Positions 48,190-59,292 are shown, counted from the first letter of the stretch. The stretch: 64,000 bases of DNA from Sanderia malayensis (GCA_013076295.1 RQOL01000392.1:124001-188000), one strand, 5' to 3'. Numbers and translations are program-made. The notes: a model not told the origin generated them from the letters alone.

Positions 48190-49473
48190 ATGGCATCATC
48201 ATTAAACGTTGATAATGTTAGAAGGGCTTACCTAATAACATACAGTCAAGCAGACACTGGCAAATATGATAGGAGGTCATTCTCCGAAACAGTTGTTGCA
48301 GCATTCCATGCAGTCACTACAGCCATCATACTACAGTGGGCTTGCTGCATGGAAAATCATCAGGACGGTGGTGTCCATTTCCACATGTGTGTCCTGCTGG
48401 ACAAGCTTCAGCGCTGGTCGAAAGTAAAGAAGCACCTACAAGAGACAAAGGACATTGTCGTACACTTCTCAGGACATCCTGGCTATCACACAGCATATGA
48501 ATATGTCACAAAGCTAGATAGCCAAGTTCTGAGAAGTGAAGGTCATCCTACCTTGAAAGGTGCTCCAAAGACCCTGCCAGCAATGAAGAAGCGAAGCAGG
48601 ACATCTGCTTGTGGTTTGGATGCCACACAGAAGAGCAGCAGGTTGGGTAATTTGGAAGTCTCTGATATGATTCTCTCCAACGGCATTGACTCCAAGTTAC
48701 ACTTCCTGGCACTGGCCAAGAAGAAGAAAACAGATGGTGACAGCAGGCTGTATGAGTTTGTCTTGAACAAAGGCGAGAAACGAATCAGTGAACTTGTGCA
48801 GTCTGTCTGGGCAATGGAAACAGCACAGCAAACGTTGGAGAGACGTTCAATGTCAAGAATTGACCTCTTGAAGAAGGCCTACAACGACAAGTGTGTCTGT
48901 CAAGGTGAGTGGTTGGTTTGTGGAAAGGAAATTCTAAAAAACAACAGCATCCAGCGAAGCACATTTGCTGATGCTGTTGTTAAATTACTTGCCATGGGTC
49001 GAGGAAAGGGTCGTAATTTATATATTACTGGTCCAGCGAACTGCGGCAAAACATTTATTCTTGATCCCCTAAGAGTGATTTACAACACTTTTGTCTCACC
49101 TGCGACATGTTCGTATGCGTGGCTAGGGGTTGAAGAGAAAGAGGTCATCTTTCTGAATGACTTTCGTTATACGCCAGCCATCTTGCCTTGGAGTGACATG
49201 CTGTTGTTGTTGGAGGGCCACGTTGTTCATTTTGCTGCGCCTAAAACCAGTTATGCCAAGGATATCGAGTTCTCCAACGACATTCCAGTATTTGCAACAT
49301 CAAAGTCTCGCATTATGTTCATCAAAGGCTCCATTATTGATGACAAGGAGACTGAGATGATGGATGTTCGTTGGAGATACTTCGCCTTTCACCATCAAAT
49401 CAAGGCCAGTGAGCAGAAGATGGTACCACCTTGTGGTTGTTGTTTTGCAAGACTGTTGTTGGACATGGACTGA
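48190..49473 (+). CDS. HUH-type Rep protein with SF3-like ATPase domain (427 aa, single exon)
   Basis: The N-terminal nuclease domain has motif 1 as AYLITYSQ (13-20), HUH as VHFHMCVLL with H63 and H65, and a YxxK motif YVTK (Y105, K108). The ATPase domain has Walker A GPANCGKT (281-288), a Walker B-like VIFLND (D324) and a motif C-like IPVFATSKS (365-373). This order matches Reps of CRESS-DNA and parvovirus-like replicons. The gene is uninterrupted, unlike all Helitron genes around it. The ATG at 48190 was chosen because residues align from there; the frame is open for 26 codons upstream. AATAAA directly follows the stop. It could be an integrated viral Rep, a domesticated copy or a transposon gene; no capsid gene is seen. 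The intact frame suggests recent arrival or selection. Confidence 0.8.
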   Translation: MASSLNVDNVRRAYLITYSQADTGKYDRRSFSETVVAAFHAVTTAIILQWACCMENHQDGGVHFHMCVLLDKLQRWSKVKKHLQETKDIVVHFSGHPGYHTAYEYVTKLDSQVLRSEGHPTLKGAPKTLPAMKKRSRTSACGLDATQKSSRLGNLEVSDMILSNGIDSKLHFLALAKKKKTDGDSRLYEFVLNKGEKRISELVQSVWAMETAQQTLERRSMSRIDLLKKAYNDKCVCQGEWLVCGKEILKNNSIQRSTFADAVVKLLAMGRGKGRNLYITGPANCGKTFILDPLRVIYNTFVSPATCSYAWLGVEEKEVIFLNDFRYTPAILPWSDMLLLLEGHVVHFAAPKTSYAKDIEFSNDIPVFATSKSRIMFIKGSIIDDKETEMMDVRWRYFAFHHQIKASEQKMVPPCGCCFARLLLDMD

Positions 49474-50383
49474 AATAAATGAACAATAGACAGCCTCGTG
49501 AGCACGTATAATCGTTTTTGTTATAATTGTATTACTTTGCTGCATTACCTTTTGTTCTAATCAGTGTCCCGCTATGTATTGTATTGGTGTCTTCCCAAGC
49601 TGGGACAGTTTACACAACAGTTTACCCTAGGAAAAGACAATATTTCATTCACATCTCGTAATAAACTTTGGAAATATGTATAAAAGATGTAACAATTTAT
49701 GTACATCTTTGGAGATAATAAGTGAAATACGACCTTTTCAATTGCTGAGAAAATATCCAAATAACCTCCACGGTTTACACTTCCAAGAGATTAAAAGACA
49801 AGTCATGTGACTTTCTATTCACGATTTTGTAAACTGGCCAATCTTTCCTTCATATCTCTGTGAAAGTGTTAAAAAAAAACAAATAAAATGTGTAGATTAT
49901 GTACATTAGTGATGTACATCTTTTAAAACATCTTCATTCCTCTCTGTGAAGGAGAACCCTGTTTTTAATTATTTTATACTGTAAATTGTAGTGTAAATCG
50001 TAGGGATGCATACTATTTGCCATGAGCCTGACTTCCTGGTATGACCCTTGCACCACGTGTATTTGATTCCTGGGTGTCTCATTTGCAGAATACAAGTGCA
50101 TTGTATTCAAAATATTAGTGGACATGAAAGTGAAAACAAACAATATTTTTTGACACTTCAGTTCATTTCATTTGAACATACATCACGGGCTGACAACAAT
50201 TTTTACCGTTTCAAATAATGTGACATATCACGTAATGACAATAGTCAATTTGTACTTACAATAATACGAGAACTTCTACGTTTATTTTCAATAACTTTAT
50301 CCCCTGCTGCTGCAATCTACAAACAGAATATTCCGTGGATAAATATTTTACCCAAGTCTGCAACTGTATATACAAAAATTTCA

Positions 50384-51462
50384 TTAATACTTAGTTCTAC
50401 AACCTTTATTCTTAGAAATTATAGTTAAACGATTGTACATGCTTTGAATTGTCTTGTCTATTATATCTGTATCATAATTAGTAATAGTATCTATAATTCT
50501 GAGTTTGAAATCATTAAAAGTCTCTCTTGTTATCCTTCTTTCCAATGCATCCTTCTTCAATTGTCTTTTAACGTTGTGAAAAAGTTCTCTATCGGGTTGA
50601 TGTCCGGGGACCTTGGTGGAATTTGACGACTTCTGCTCCAATGTTCTCATTGCATCTCTTGCCATGGCACTGTTCTGGCTTGGGTCATTGTCCTGCAAAA
50701 TAAAAGCTTCTCTTTCCCTGTTAATCTCGCTCTATCTAAAAGAACTTGGTGCAATGTCGATTCAATAAAATTAGAAAAATACCTGCCATTCATGGTGGAA
50801 TACTCCTCCACCAATACAGCCCCAGCACCATGGCAAATACCTACCACATAGTGACATACCCTTCCACCTGGCAGATCCTTGCTCCCCTTCGCAGTAATTT
50901 CCAGGCCTTCACCCGGCTTCCTCCAGACTCTGCCTGCTGGGGACAAAGCATCCTCGTATGGATTGGACTTATGGACGAAGGATACTGCATCCAGGTACAG
51001 CAACACATCATCTGTCCAAAAAGCAGGGCTGGTGTCTTTCAGCGCCTTCAGGGCATATGCCACCCTCTTCTTTTTGTCTTTCAGAGTCAGCAGGCCCTTC
51101 CTTCGAGGGCGAATATACTGATAGCCGGAGTTAGTAAAGACTCGGCACAAGGTCTTTTTACTTACCTCCGTGATTTCGCACTCCTTCGCCACATCCATCA
51201 CATGGACATTAGGATTGCTTTCCCTCATAGTTTTAAACTTGCGAAGGAAGCGATCTTTGTCCCTGCGGCTTAGAATTTCCGGCCTGCCACTCCTTTTCTT
51301 AGGGACTTTCTCATCCAATCCCTCTTTGCAGATCCTTTCCACGCTAGACTTTGAGATCTTACACCGTCTAGCGATCTCTCGATAAGAGAGCTTCGACTCC
51401 TGTCGAAGTAAAATACACGTACGCCTTCTTTCTTTCGCTGATAACCACTTGTTTTGACATTT
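50384..51462 (-). pseudogene. Tc1/mariner-type (IS630) DDE transposase, frameshifted
   Basis: The N-terminal helix-turn-helix region reads SYREIARRCKISKSSVERIC, followed by the GRPEILS linker and a second HTH. The catalytic core begins LLYLDAVSFVHKSNP (first Asp), then DNDPSQNS (second Asp) in a different frame, and SPDINPIENFFHNVKRQL (final Glu) in a third. At least three frameshifts separate the start, the first Asp, the second Asp and the Glu, so no active enzyme can be made. The gene is convergent with Rep and lies within the same inverted-repeat segment. No private short TIR pair was found by eye. Confidence 0.8.
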
Positions 51463-51799
51463 TAAAGCCTCTTCAAGTTATAAAAACCACAGAAAATAAA
51501 TCAAAATTCTCAGTATCTTCTGCGATCGGAATATTTTCGAAGAAATTCGTCGAACGTCTCTCGGGGCAACAATTTGTAACCGTCGTTCTCTAATTACGTA
51601 AATGCATCAAAACGAGGCTAAAACAAGAGTTTTAACTTTAACAATACACTACACACTAACGAAACATAGTAGGAGCGTCGTTTTTTTTTAACTCTACCGT
51701 ACAACCATAACCTTTCAATTAATTAATTTAAGTTCCACCAGCAATAAACATAACAAACCATTTTAACCACCATAAAGGCAAAAACCCATGAAAATAGGG

Positions 51800-51935
51800 C
51801 CATTGTGTACCTATGACGTCACTGGTACAATGGAGGAAAAAAATATTTGCAGCATCGTGATCAGCACCCCGGAAAACCCCGGAAAACCCCTAAAAAGCAC
51901 CTTAATATCTATTGTACTTCGATTTTCATACCAGA
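51800..51935 (-). repeat. inverted copy of the 360-bp unit end
   Basis: Reading the minus strand from 51935 gives TCTGGTATGAAAATCG, a GGGGTTTTCCGGGGTTTTCC stretch, GGTGCTGATCACGATG and TGACGTCATAGG, in the same order as the left units (TCTGGTATCAAATTC, TTTTCTGGGGTTTTC, GGCGCTGATCTCGATG, TGACGTCAT). This is the right arm of the inferred inverted-repeat element. Confidence 0.5.
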
Positions 51936-52214
51936 CAATAGGGGACAAAAGTCCTCGGGACACCTGAAAATTTCATCCCATAATGCTGTGCTTCTGCACA
52001 CTTTGTTCTCTGTTAGCAGAATGCGACCCCCCACTCCCCCCAAAACAATGTTGTCTTGTGCACCAGTCCTTTCTTGTCGTCGGGCCAAAAGAATTTCGGC
52101 GATATTGAAAAACACCGCCTCTACAAACAACATTGTTATGGGGGGAAGGGGGATGAAGTATGCGTGTAAAACTTGCTAAAATCCTGGGTGTCCCACGACT
52201 TTTGTCCCCTATTG
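51936..52214. mobile_element. MITE-like element, right copy (279 bp)
   Basis: Same length and nearly the same sequence as 46504-46782 and in the same orientation; the one difference I noted is a G to A in the GGGGGGGAGGGGG stretch. Perfect 18-bp terminal inverted repeats. Such near-identity means recent duplication, or duplication of the flank together with the insert. Confidence 0.7.
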
Positions 52215-52740
52215 AAGCTTTTCTATAAGGAACCTACATGTATAAGGTAGAAAACTTAAGGAACGTTTACTACTACAGACCAAATCACTAAGGCATCTTT
52301 TAATTTTTAGTATATTAATATTTCCGCACTATTCAAAATTGAGAAGCCGGTTCCATTGATTTTCAGTACTTTTACATTATTTGAAGCTTCTTCATGTGTT
52401 AACCTCTTATCCTTTCATACAGCAAAACGATGAATTTGAATGCTTTTCTTGCGTCTCTACTAATTATGTCCACCAAATGCCAAACTTAAAATTAAAGACC
52501 TTTTACAAGTACAAAGTGGTCAAAGGATCTCAAAATAACAAACTTCAACAACTAGGCCCTCAGCTAGGTTCCTTATAAAAAAAACGTGTATTCTCATCGC
52601 AATTGTAATTTGTAATTCTAATAGTTATCGCATAATTCCAAGTTTTGTTGCTCTTTAAAACTACAGTCACAATAAAATCAATGCAGCACCACGTAATGTC
52701 CTGCAGGAGCTAATACTATTATCATCAGATTTACACGGGA

Positions 52741-52866
52741 ATTTCGGCGTCCTAGCAACAACAATAGCGGCGCGAAATTTAAAATTTTTCTTGCGTCATA
52801 GAGGACATAGCGTGCGTAAAAATTTTTTTCAACCCACCACAAGAAAAACAAAAATTACGTAAGTAC
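52741..52866 (+). promoter_or_regulatory. P1-like block before the diverged gene 1
   Basis: TAGCAACAACAATAGCGG, then GGCGCGAAA at 52769-52777 (E2F consensus), ATTTAAAAT, TTTTTCTTGCGTC, GTGCGTAAAAATTTTTTTCA and a donor-like ACGTAAGTA near 52858. The order matches P1 of E3 although the sequence has diverged. The preceding 52215-52740 shows nothing recognisable. Confidence 0.45.
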
Positions 52867-53290
52867 ATGTATTTTTAACGTTGCTTTTACTTTCACATGA
52901 AATACAGGCTATTTATAACTAAACAGCTTTAAAAAAAGCTCAAACTGCTATATTTTATGTCACAATTGCTATTGCAGTGGATATTATCACAATAACAATT
53001 TTATCCTTAACAGGTTCACTTGAAATAGATAAATTTTGTCACCACTGCTACCGTAAGTTCATGTATTCAGTTCTGCGTTTTCTGCCTGCCTTTAGTCTCT
53101 CCTCTTCATTGTAAGAAAGATAATTATTATTCATTATCTGCAGAAAATAAAACTGTGTCATATTAATACATTAAAAGTATATATTATTGTAACATCAACA
53201 GAACTGTATAGGCAAATTCAAACGACCGATACCCTATTAACTCACCTTTCATTGAATGACAATGACAATATATTTATATATAGTTTTAAC

Positions 53291-53960
53291 ATGGATACTG
53301 AAAATGAAGTTGCCATGCCTGAGGGTGCTGAAACAGTTCAGACAGAGGATGATGAAGCAGTTGAGCCTGAAGTTGCCAACACTGTTCCAAAGGAACCCAC
53401 AGTGGTTTATTGTGGAGAAGAAACTAAGGTAGCATTGAAAAATACTTTAATCCATATATTGATAAATCTAAACAAATGTTATGCATAGATTATCAAACTG
53501 CTTTTACAAGGAAACACAAATGTATCCTATGTGAGTCACTGTTTTTAATATATTGTTCTCATATTAATCCTAGCTAATCAATTTTACTGACATTGGCTCA
53601 CTAAAAAGGCAATGTGCCTTGAAGTTCAGTGCCATTAAAAGAGGCACCAAATTTCATTTTGTTAGCACCCTCGATGGGCATTTAACAAAGGATGAAATAG
53701 CGTAAGTTGCAATGCAATATTTCCATCTCATCTGTGTGTATAACATATTGCTTACTTTCAACTCCTTCTGTAACAATGTCTTTTTCTCTACAGGAAATCT
53801 GAAGAAATAAAAATAAAAAATTATAGAAAAAAAAAGATTCAAAAATATAAAAAACAACAAAAAAAATAAAGAAGAAGCGCACACGAGGTGCATGTGGGCA
53901 GATGTGCCCACAAAAGAAATTTTGTCTTTGGTAAGGGGCACAAACATTCAGAAAAAGTAA
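53291..53960 (+). CDS. diverged gene 1 homologue in E6
   Basis: Exon 1 53291-53428 (46 codons, acidic), exon 2 53574-53701, exon 3 53794-53869 with a stop after a Lys-rich run. Exon 2 aligns with gene 1 of E3: IGSLKRQCALKF with IAKLKKECSANF and GTKFHFVSTLDG with HTKFNFVTMQGN. Intron phases are the same. Beyond the stop another frame reads CMWADVPTKEIL...QKK and a TAA at 53958-53960, matching FMWTNMPTRDL...EKK of E3. So a one-base shift in the A-rich run probably splits the true exon 3. Conservation of pattern despite divergence argues for a real protein. Function unknown. Confidence 0.5.
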
Positions 53961-54884
53961 TTGTAACTGTAATTGTGTTCATGTTTGTCTTTTGTTCGTT
54001 TTCTTTTCCTGTTATTTGTTTGTTTTGTTAAATTGTTAAATTTTGTACAACGATAAATTAGAATAACAATTAATAATAATAACATTGCAAAAATAATAAC
54101 AAGACTATTACCTTTGAAAAACGGTGCATTCCGCCAACAAATATTTATCACCAACACTCTTCTTGGACATGCTGTGACACAAACCCTAAAAATTTACAAG
54201 AAATGTATTTCAAAAACCCGTCTTTATAAATGAACAAGATGTGGCCTTTGGGATGCATAATGATCTCATATAATTCAATATACTTACCTGAAGAACAGTC
54301 AAAAATTGCCTGCATTGACATCGCACCACACAAATCCCATACGTAGCACAGAGAGTACCTAAAATTCACGAATAATACATGTAATAAAACGTAAGTAGCA
54401 CAGAATCGTATCTCATTTTCCAATGCGAACAATGTATCATCCGTTTTTCTCAAATGTGGCCTATTCTCAAGGGATTCGTGGTCAAATACTATATTTGCTA
54501 AAGTCTTATACGCTAGAAAAATGAATCAAAACCTTCACAGAAACACTATAGATTATTTTAAAGATGTAACCTGAAAGATCGCAATGATATAATACGATCT
54601 GGAAAACCTACTTACCATCACCACAGAACAGAAAAGATGAAAGGAAGGACGCATTGCCTTGCCACCACATGTTCTTTGTTCACTTGAGTTGAGTTCTCTT
54701 GGGTTGGGTTGGGTTGATTGTAAGCCAATCCAGCTCAATCAAATAATTACGTCAAAACGGGACGGCATAACAATAGAATTTGTTGTGTGATTTTGATTTA
54801 TGCTATGTTTCGTCAACGTAGCAATTTCTCATGCTGGTTGTGGTTGTGCTGTCCGAATATTCGTTTCCCAAATCTTGGATTGCA

Positions 54885-55930
54885 ATGGAACTTGATGGTG
54901 AAATAAGAGAAAGTAAAGCTGAGAGAAACATTCATTTTGCCGCAGCTCAGGAGTAAGTAGACTTTATTTTTAATTTCACCCCATTCAAGTTCCCATATAG
55001 TTGCTTAGGCCAATTGTATTTCACTCAAACATATAGTTTCCTCAGGCCAAAATTGACAACTCCGCTTATGTTTCATGGCTCTTTATATTTAATGATTTCG
55101 GAAAGAGTGTTTAATGCTGTACCCACATGTTTCAGTGGCTTTAATTTTGTTATAATTTTTTCGTTGACGATTCTTTTCACTTTGTGGCTGCCTTCTTTGC
55201 CTTACCAACCAAGCCCAATACTCCTATGAAACTCCTTTCACCATGCAATTCCCATCCCATTGATGATGATTATGAAGTACTTTTGCATTCGTTATCCACG
55301 GTGTCCGTGCTTATCCTTATGTTCTATATGATTGAAACTAATGTAAAACCAATCCCAGCCGTAGAAATCGTTGTACTTCATTTAATTTAATAAAGCTTTT
55401 TCATGGCAATTGCATTAAATGATCTGTTTTGTCTGTAATGTCATACTGTAATGTTATGTCATACTGATCAATATTAATTTCTTTATTTCTTTTCATAATG
55501 ATATACATTAAATCAACATCAAAGGAAAATTAAACTCCACAGATTCTCCAAATCCAAATCCAATTATTTTTTAGCCTTGATAGTAATAAACCAACATATT
55601 AAATAGAATATAATTTGTCTCTTTCACTTTGTAGATCTACTGATGTACATCATTGTACCAATGCAAGTATTGGAGGCTACATACTTATTGCTTTATCAAA
55701 ATCAATGCATCAGTGTCATCAGTGTAAGTCAAAATTAATTTAAATTCTGGACATTCATCATCAATGGTCCTTTACTGTTTATACCTATCCTATATTAGGT
55801 TGACAAAAGACCACATCCAAGTGTCAATCCATGCACTCAACTAATAGCAGGCTAATTGTTGTCGTCCCTAAAACAAAACAAACTTTTATCTTGCATCTTA
55901 TCTACTGTACCATCAGTACGAGGCTTAGAT
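54885..55930 (+). other. remnant of the gene 3 region in E6
   Basis: A short ATG-led piece (54885-54952, MELDGEIRESKAER...) ends at a GTAAGT donor. Patches shared with 27500-27700 and 45250-45480 follow. A piece at about 55635-55731 lies between TTTGTAG and GTAAGT. CATCAGTACGAGGCTTAG at about 55913 corresponds to the last exon of E3 gene 3 but has an early stop. No complete gene can be assembled. 53961-54884 shows no supported gene. Confidence 0.25.
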
Positions 55931-56049
55931 GATGAAAACGAGGCTGACCGCTAAAACTAATTTCCATGCATGTTAAACACTACAATCGTGACAATAGATA
56001 GACAGGGCGGCGAGGGCGAGCCAAACCACTGTACGTGGGGTGGGAAAGG

Positions 56050-56152
56050 GCATGAGCGTTAGCGAATGCAGCGCACGAAGTGCGCCAACCACATTAAACT
56101 TTTTGTACTTGACGGGCTCCGGGAAGCGAGCGTAGCGAGTGCCCCCGGCTAG
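56050..56152 (+). other. 3' terminus of giant Helitron E6
   Basis: GGGCATGAGCGTTAGCG, hairpin GCGCACGAAGTGCGC (compensated stem), CTCCGGGAAGCGAGCGTAGC, CCCCCGGCTAG. Preceded from about 55913 by over 100 bp nearly identical to the end of E3, so the two giant elements share an extended 3' region that the short elements mostly lack. Confidence 0.82.
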
Positions 56153-57637
56153 TCTCTTATATAATAAAATGTGATCACACGTGACCCGCCGACTCTGAAC
56201 AATGAGCTATTGTTTGCTGAACAATGACCATTGTCTTTTGAACAATCGACGTTCTACCAAACAATGGGATCAAAGGGATTTCGTTGTAATCAAAAAGGCT
56301 TTTTTCCTGGGGGTCAATAAGGGTGCAAATTGGTATCAAAATGATCGCTGCATTGTGCTGATGACAGTAAAGTATGTGGCTAATTTCTACTCCAAGCGGT
56401 TCGGGAGTTATGGCCCATTTTGTGTTCCGACTTTCTAGAAAGTTCCGAGGACCGAGTTAATGAGATGCAAAACGAGCAGGGAGAAGCACGTGTTTTTTTA
56501 GTTGAACGGGCGGCAAGTTGCTCAGATTTAAACGTGAATACGTGCCGGAAATCAATTGTAAAGACATGTCAATTGTTCTCAGGACCTGTGGAGACAAAGT
56601 GTGGACAATTATTTCAAGGTATTTCTTTTATTTCATTGTTTTTGGCTGAAAATAGCACGAGTTTTGTTTTGTTTAACCTCACGTTTTTCTTTCGGCTCGA
56701 GGGCCTAACCAAAACAGGAAGACAATTTTGATTTTCTAGGGTCGTTCTAGGCCGATTTTCTCCATTTAAACTTTCGATAACTGTTTATTTACACAAGAAC
56801 TAAAGTTATCTGGCTTTGTTTTTTTTGTTTTGTTGATTTTCCTCTGTTTTTGGACAGTTTTAGCCGAGTTTGGATTTTGCTGGAAAACACGAAATTTTCA
56901 AGCAACACGCGTGTGTTTTGCATTTGCAAAAATCATTTTTTAACCTGCCAAAACTTTGTTTTTTCACCCAAATACTTTCGATAAATGTTCGCCAAGCTAT
57001 TAGCTTCATGTTGATATATTCGTGGGTTCTGTAGGACAAAAATTGGCCACGTTAATTTAATTTGAAACTTGGTGAATCGTGTTTGAAATGATATTTTTTG
57101 CAGGGGTTTGATTTCACTGCCAATTTTGGTCAAGAAAATCATGTCTTGGACTTCAAAAATTTACAACTAAAATTGCGAAAAGCTTTTCATATGCACCCAA
57201 ATACTTTCGATATTTATTTGCCAAGGTATTAGCTTCATGCTGCTGTAATTTGAGTTCAAATGGACAAATTTTGACCAAGTTAGGGGAATTTTTGTGTTCT
57301 TAAAGTTGGCTGATGAATAAATTTTTTCATGGCTTTTGTGTTGGGCTGCACTAAATACTCTCTTAAAATTCAAAACAACACTGTTAAGAAATCTGAATAT
57401 ATTTATCGGATTCGCTGTTTCCTTAGCTACAGTTTGATATATTTTTTATTACAGATTGAGTTTAAATTTTCCAAGATTGATTAAATTTTTGAGAACAACT
57501 TTTTTTTTCAAACTTCACACTGAAGTTATCAACTTTCGGAAGCGGCTTTCAGGGGGGCATCGTGGGCGCGGGGCGGTCGCAGGGCAGGGGGGGAGATTCG
57601 ACCTCCCACCTTTACTTTCTTTAGAAATGTGGCGTCG

Positions 57638-59292
57638 TGTGTATTGTAGGGTATGTATTGTAGGGTATGTATCGTTGGGTATGTATTGTAGGGTATGTAT
57701 TGTATTGTATGTATTGTAGGGTATGTATTGTAGGGTATGTATTGTAGGGTATGTATTGTAAGGTATGTATCGTAGGGTATGTATCGTAGGGTATGTATCG
57801 TAGGGTATGTATTCTAAGGTATATATTGTAAGGTATGTATTGTAGGGTATGTATTGTAAGGTATGTATCGTAGGGTATGTATCGTAGGGTATGTATTATA
57901 AGGTATGTATTGTAAGGTATGTATTGTAAGGTATGTATTGTAAGGTATGTATTGTAGGGTATGTATTGTAGGGTATGTATTGTAAAGTATGTATTGTAAG
58001 GTATGTATTGTAAGGTATGTATCGTAGGGTATGTATTGTAGGGTATGTATTGTAAGGTATGTATTTTAGGGTATGTATTGTAGGGTATGTATTGTAGGGT
58101 ATGTATTGTAGGGTATGTATTGTAAGGTATGTATTGTAGGGTATGTATTGTAGGGTATGTATTGTAAAGTATGTATTGTAAGGTATGTATTGTAAGGTAT
58201 GTATCGTAGGGTATGTATTGTAGGGTATGTATTGTAAGGTATGTATTTTAGGGTATGTATTGTAGGGTATGTAATGTAGGGTATGTATTGTAGGGTATGT
58301 ATTGTAAGGTATGTATCGTAGGGTATGTTATGTAGGGTATGTATTGTAGGGTATGTATTGTAGGGTATGTTATGTAGGGTATGTATGTAGGGTATGTATT
58401 GTAAGGTATGTATTGTAGGGTATGTATTGTAGGGTTTGTATTGTAGGGTTTGTATTGTAGGGTATGTATTGTAGGGTATGTATTGTAGGGTATGTATAGT
58501 GGGGTATGTTAAGTAAGGTATGTATTGTAAGGTATGTATCGTAGGGTATGTATTGTAGGGTATGTATTGTAGGGTATGTATTGTAGGGTATGTATTGTAG
58601 GGTATGTATTGTAGGGTATGTATTATAGGGTATGTTATGTAGGGTATGTATTGTAGGGTATGTATTGTAGGGTATGTATTGTAGGCTATGTATCGTAGGG
58701 TATGTATTGTAGGGTATGTATTGTAGGGTATGTTATGTAGGCTATGTATCGTAAGGTATGTATTGTAGGGTATGTATTGTAGGGTATGTATTGTAGGGTA
58801 TGTATTGTAGGGTATGTATTGTAGGGTATGTATTGTAGGGTATGTATTGTAGGGTATGTATTGTAGGGTATGTATTGTAGGGTATGTATTGTAGGGTATG
58901 TTATGTAGGGTATGTATTGTAGGGTATGTATCGTAGGGTATGTATTGTAGGGTATGTATTGTAGGGTATGTATTGTAGGCTATGTATCGTAGGGTATGTA
59001 TTGTAGGGTATGTATTGTAGGGTATGTTATGTAGGCTATGTATCGTAGGGTATGTATTGTAGGGTATGTATTGTAGGGTATGTATTGTAGGGTATGTATT
59101 GTAGGGTATGTATTGTAGGGTATGTATTGTAGGGTATGTTATGTAGGGTATGTATTGTAGGGTATGTATTGTAGGGTATGTATTGTAGGGTATGTATTGT
59201 AGGGTATGTATTGTAGGGTATGTATTGTAGGGTATGTTATGTAGGGTATGTATTGTAGGGTATGTATCGTAGGGTATGTATTGTAGGGTATG
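57638..59292. repeat. 14-bp minisatellite array in E7 (longest in the window)
   Basis: About 118 copies of GGTATGTATTGTAG. The left part is rich in AAGGTATG variants and the right part nearly pure. Blocks of several units recur (a stretch near 57960-58110 repeats near 58150-58300), a sign of unequal exchange of multi-unit segments. Confidence 0.94.

Larger units (their letters stand above)
46504..52214. mobile_element. nested composite: two MITE-like elements bracketing Rep and a Tc1-type transposase
   Basis: The segment interrupts E6. Its outer parts are two 279-bp near-identical elements in direct orientation. Inside them the first bases after the left one (TCTGGTATCAAATTC) mirror those before the right one (TTTTCATACCAGA), and sequence further in also matches in inverted orientation (GGGGTTTTC...GCGCTGATC against GATCAGCACC...GAAAACCCC, then TGACGTCA). 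So 46783-51935 is plausibly one element with long imperfect inverted ends, carrying a Rep gene on the plus strand and a decayed transposase on the minus strand. Boundaries are inferred. Confidence 0.5.
34203..56152 (+). mobile_element. giant Helitron E6 (21.9 kb) with nested elements
   Basis: The 5' end TCTAATATATAATCTACG abuts the CTAG of E5. The 3' end at 56050-56152 closes with GTGCCCCCGGCTAG and abuts E7. Layout: 5' block (34203-35173), short array, block X, P2, RepHel copy D (frameshifted), 3' flank, the nested 46504-52214 segment with Rep and a Tc1-type pseudogene, diverged gene 1, gene 3 remnant, 3' end. Unlike E3 it has no gene 1 ahead of RepHel. Confidence 0.72.

Noticed and set aside
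50746..51273. Plus-strand ORF of 175 codons
   Set aside because: Shadow of the minus-strand Tc1-type transposase, whose motifs are on the other strand.
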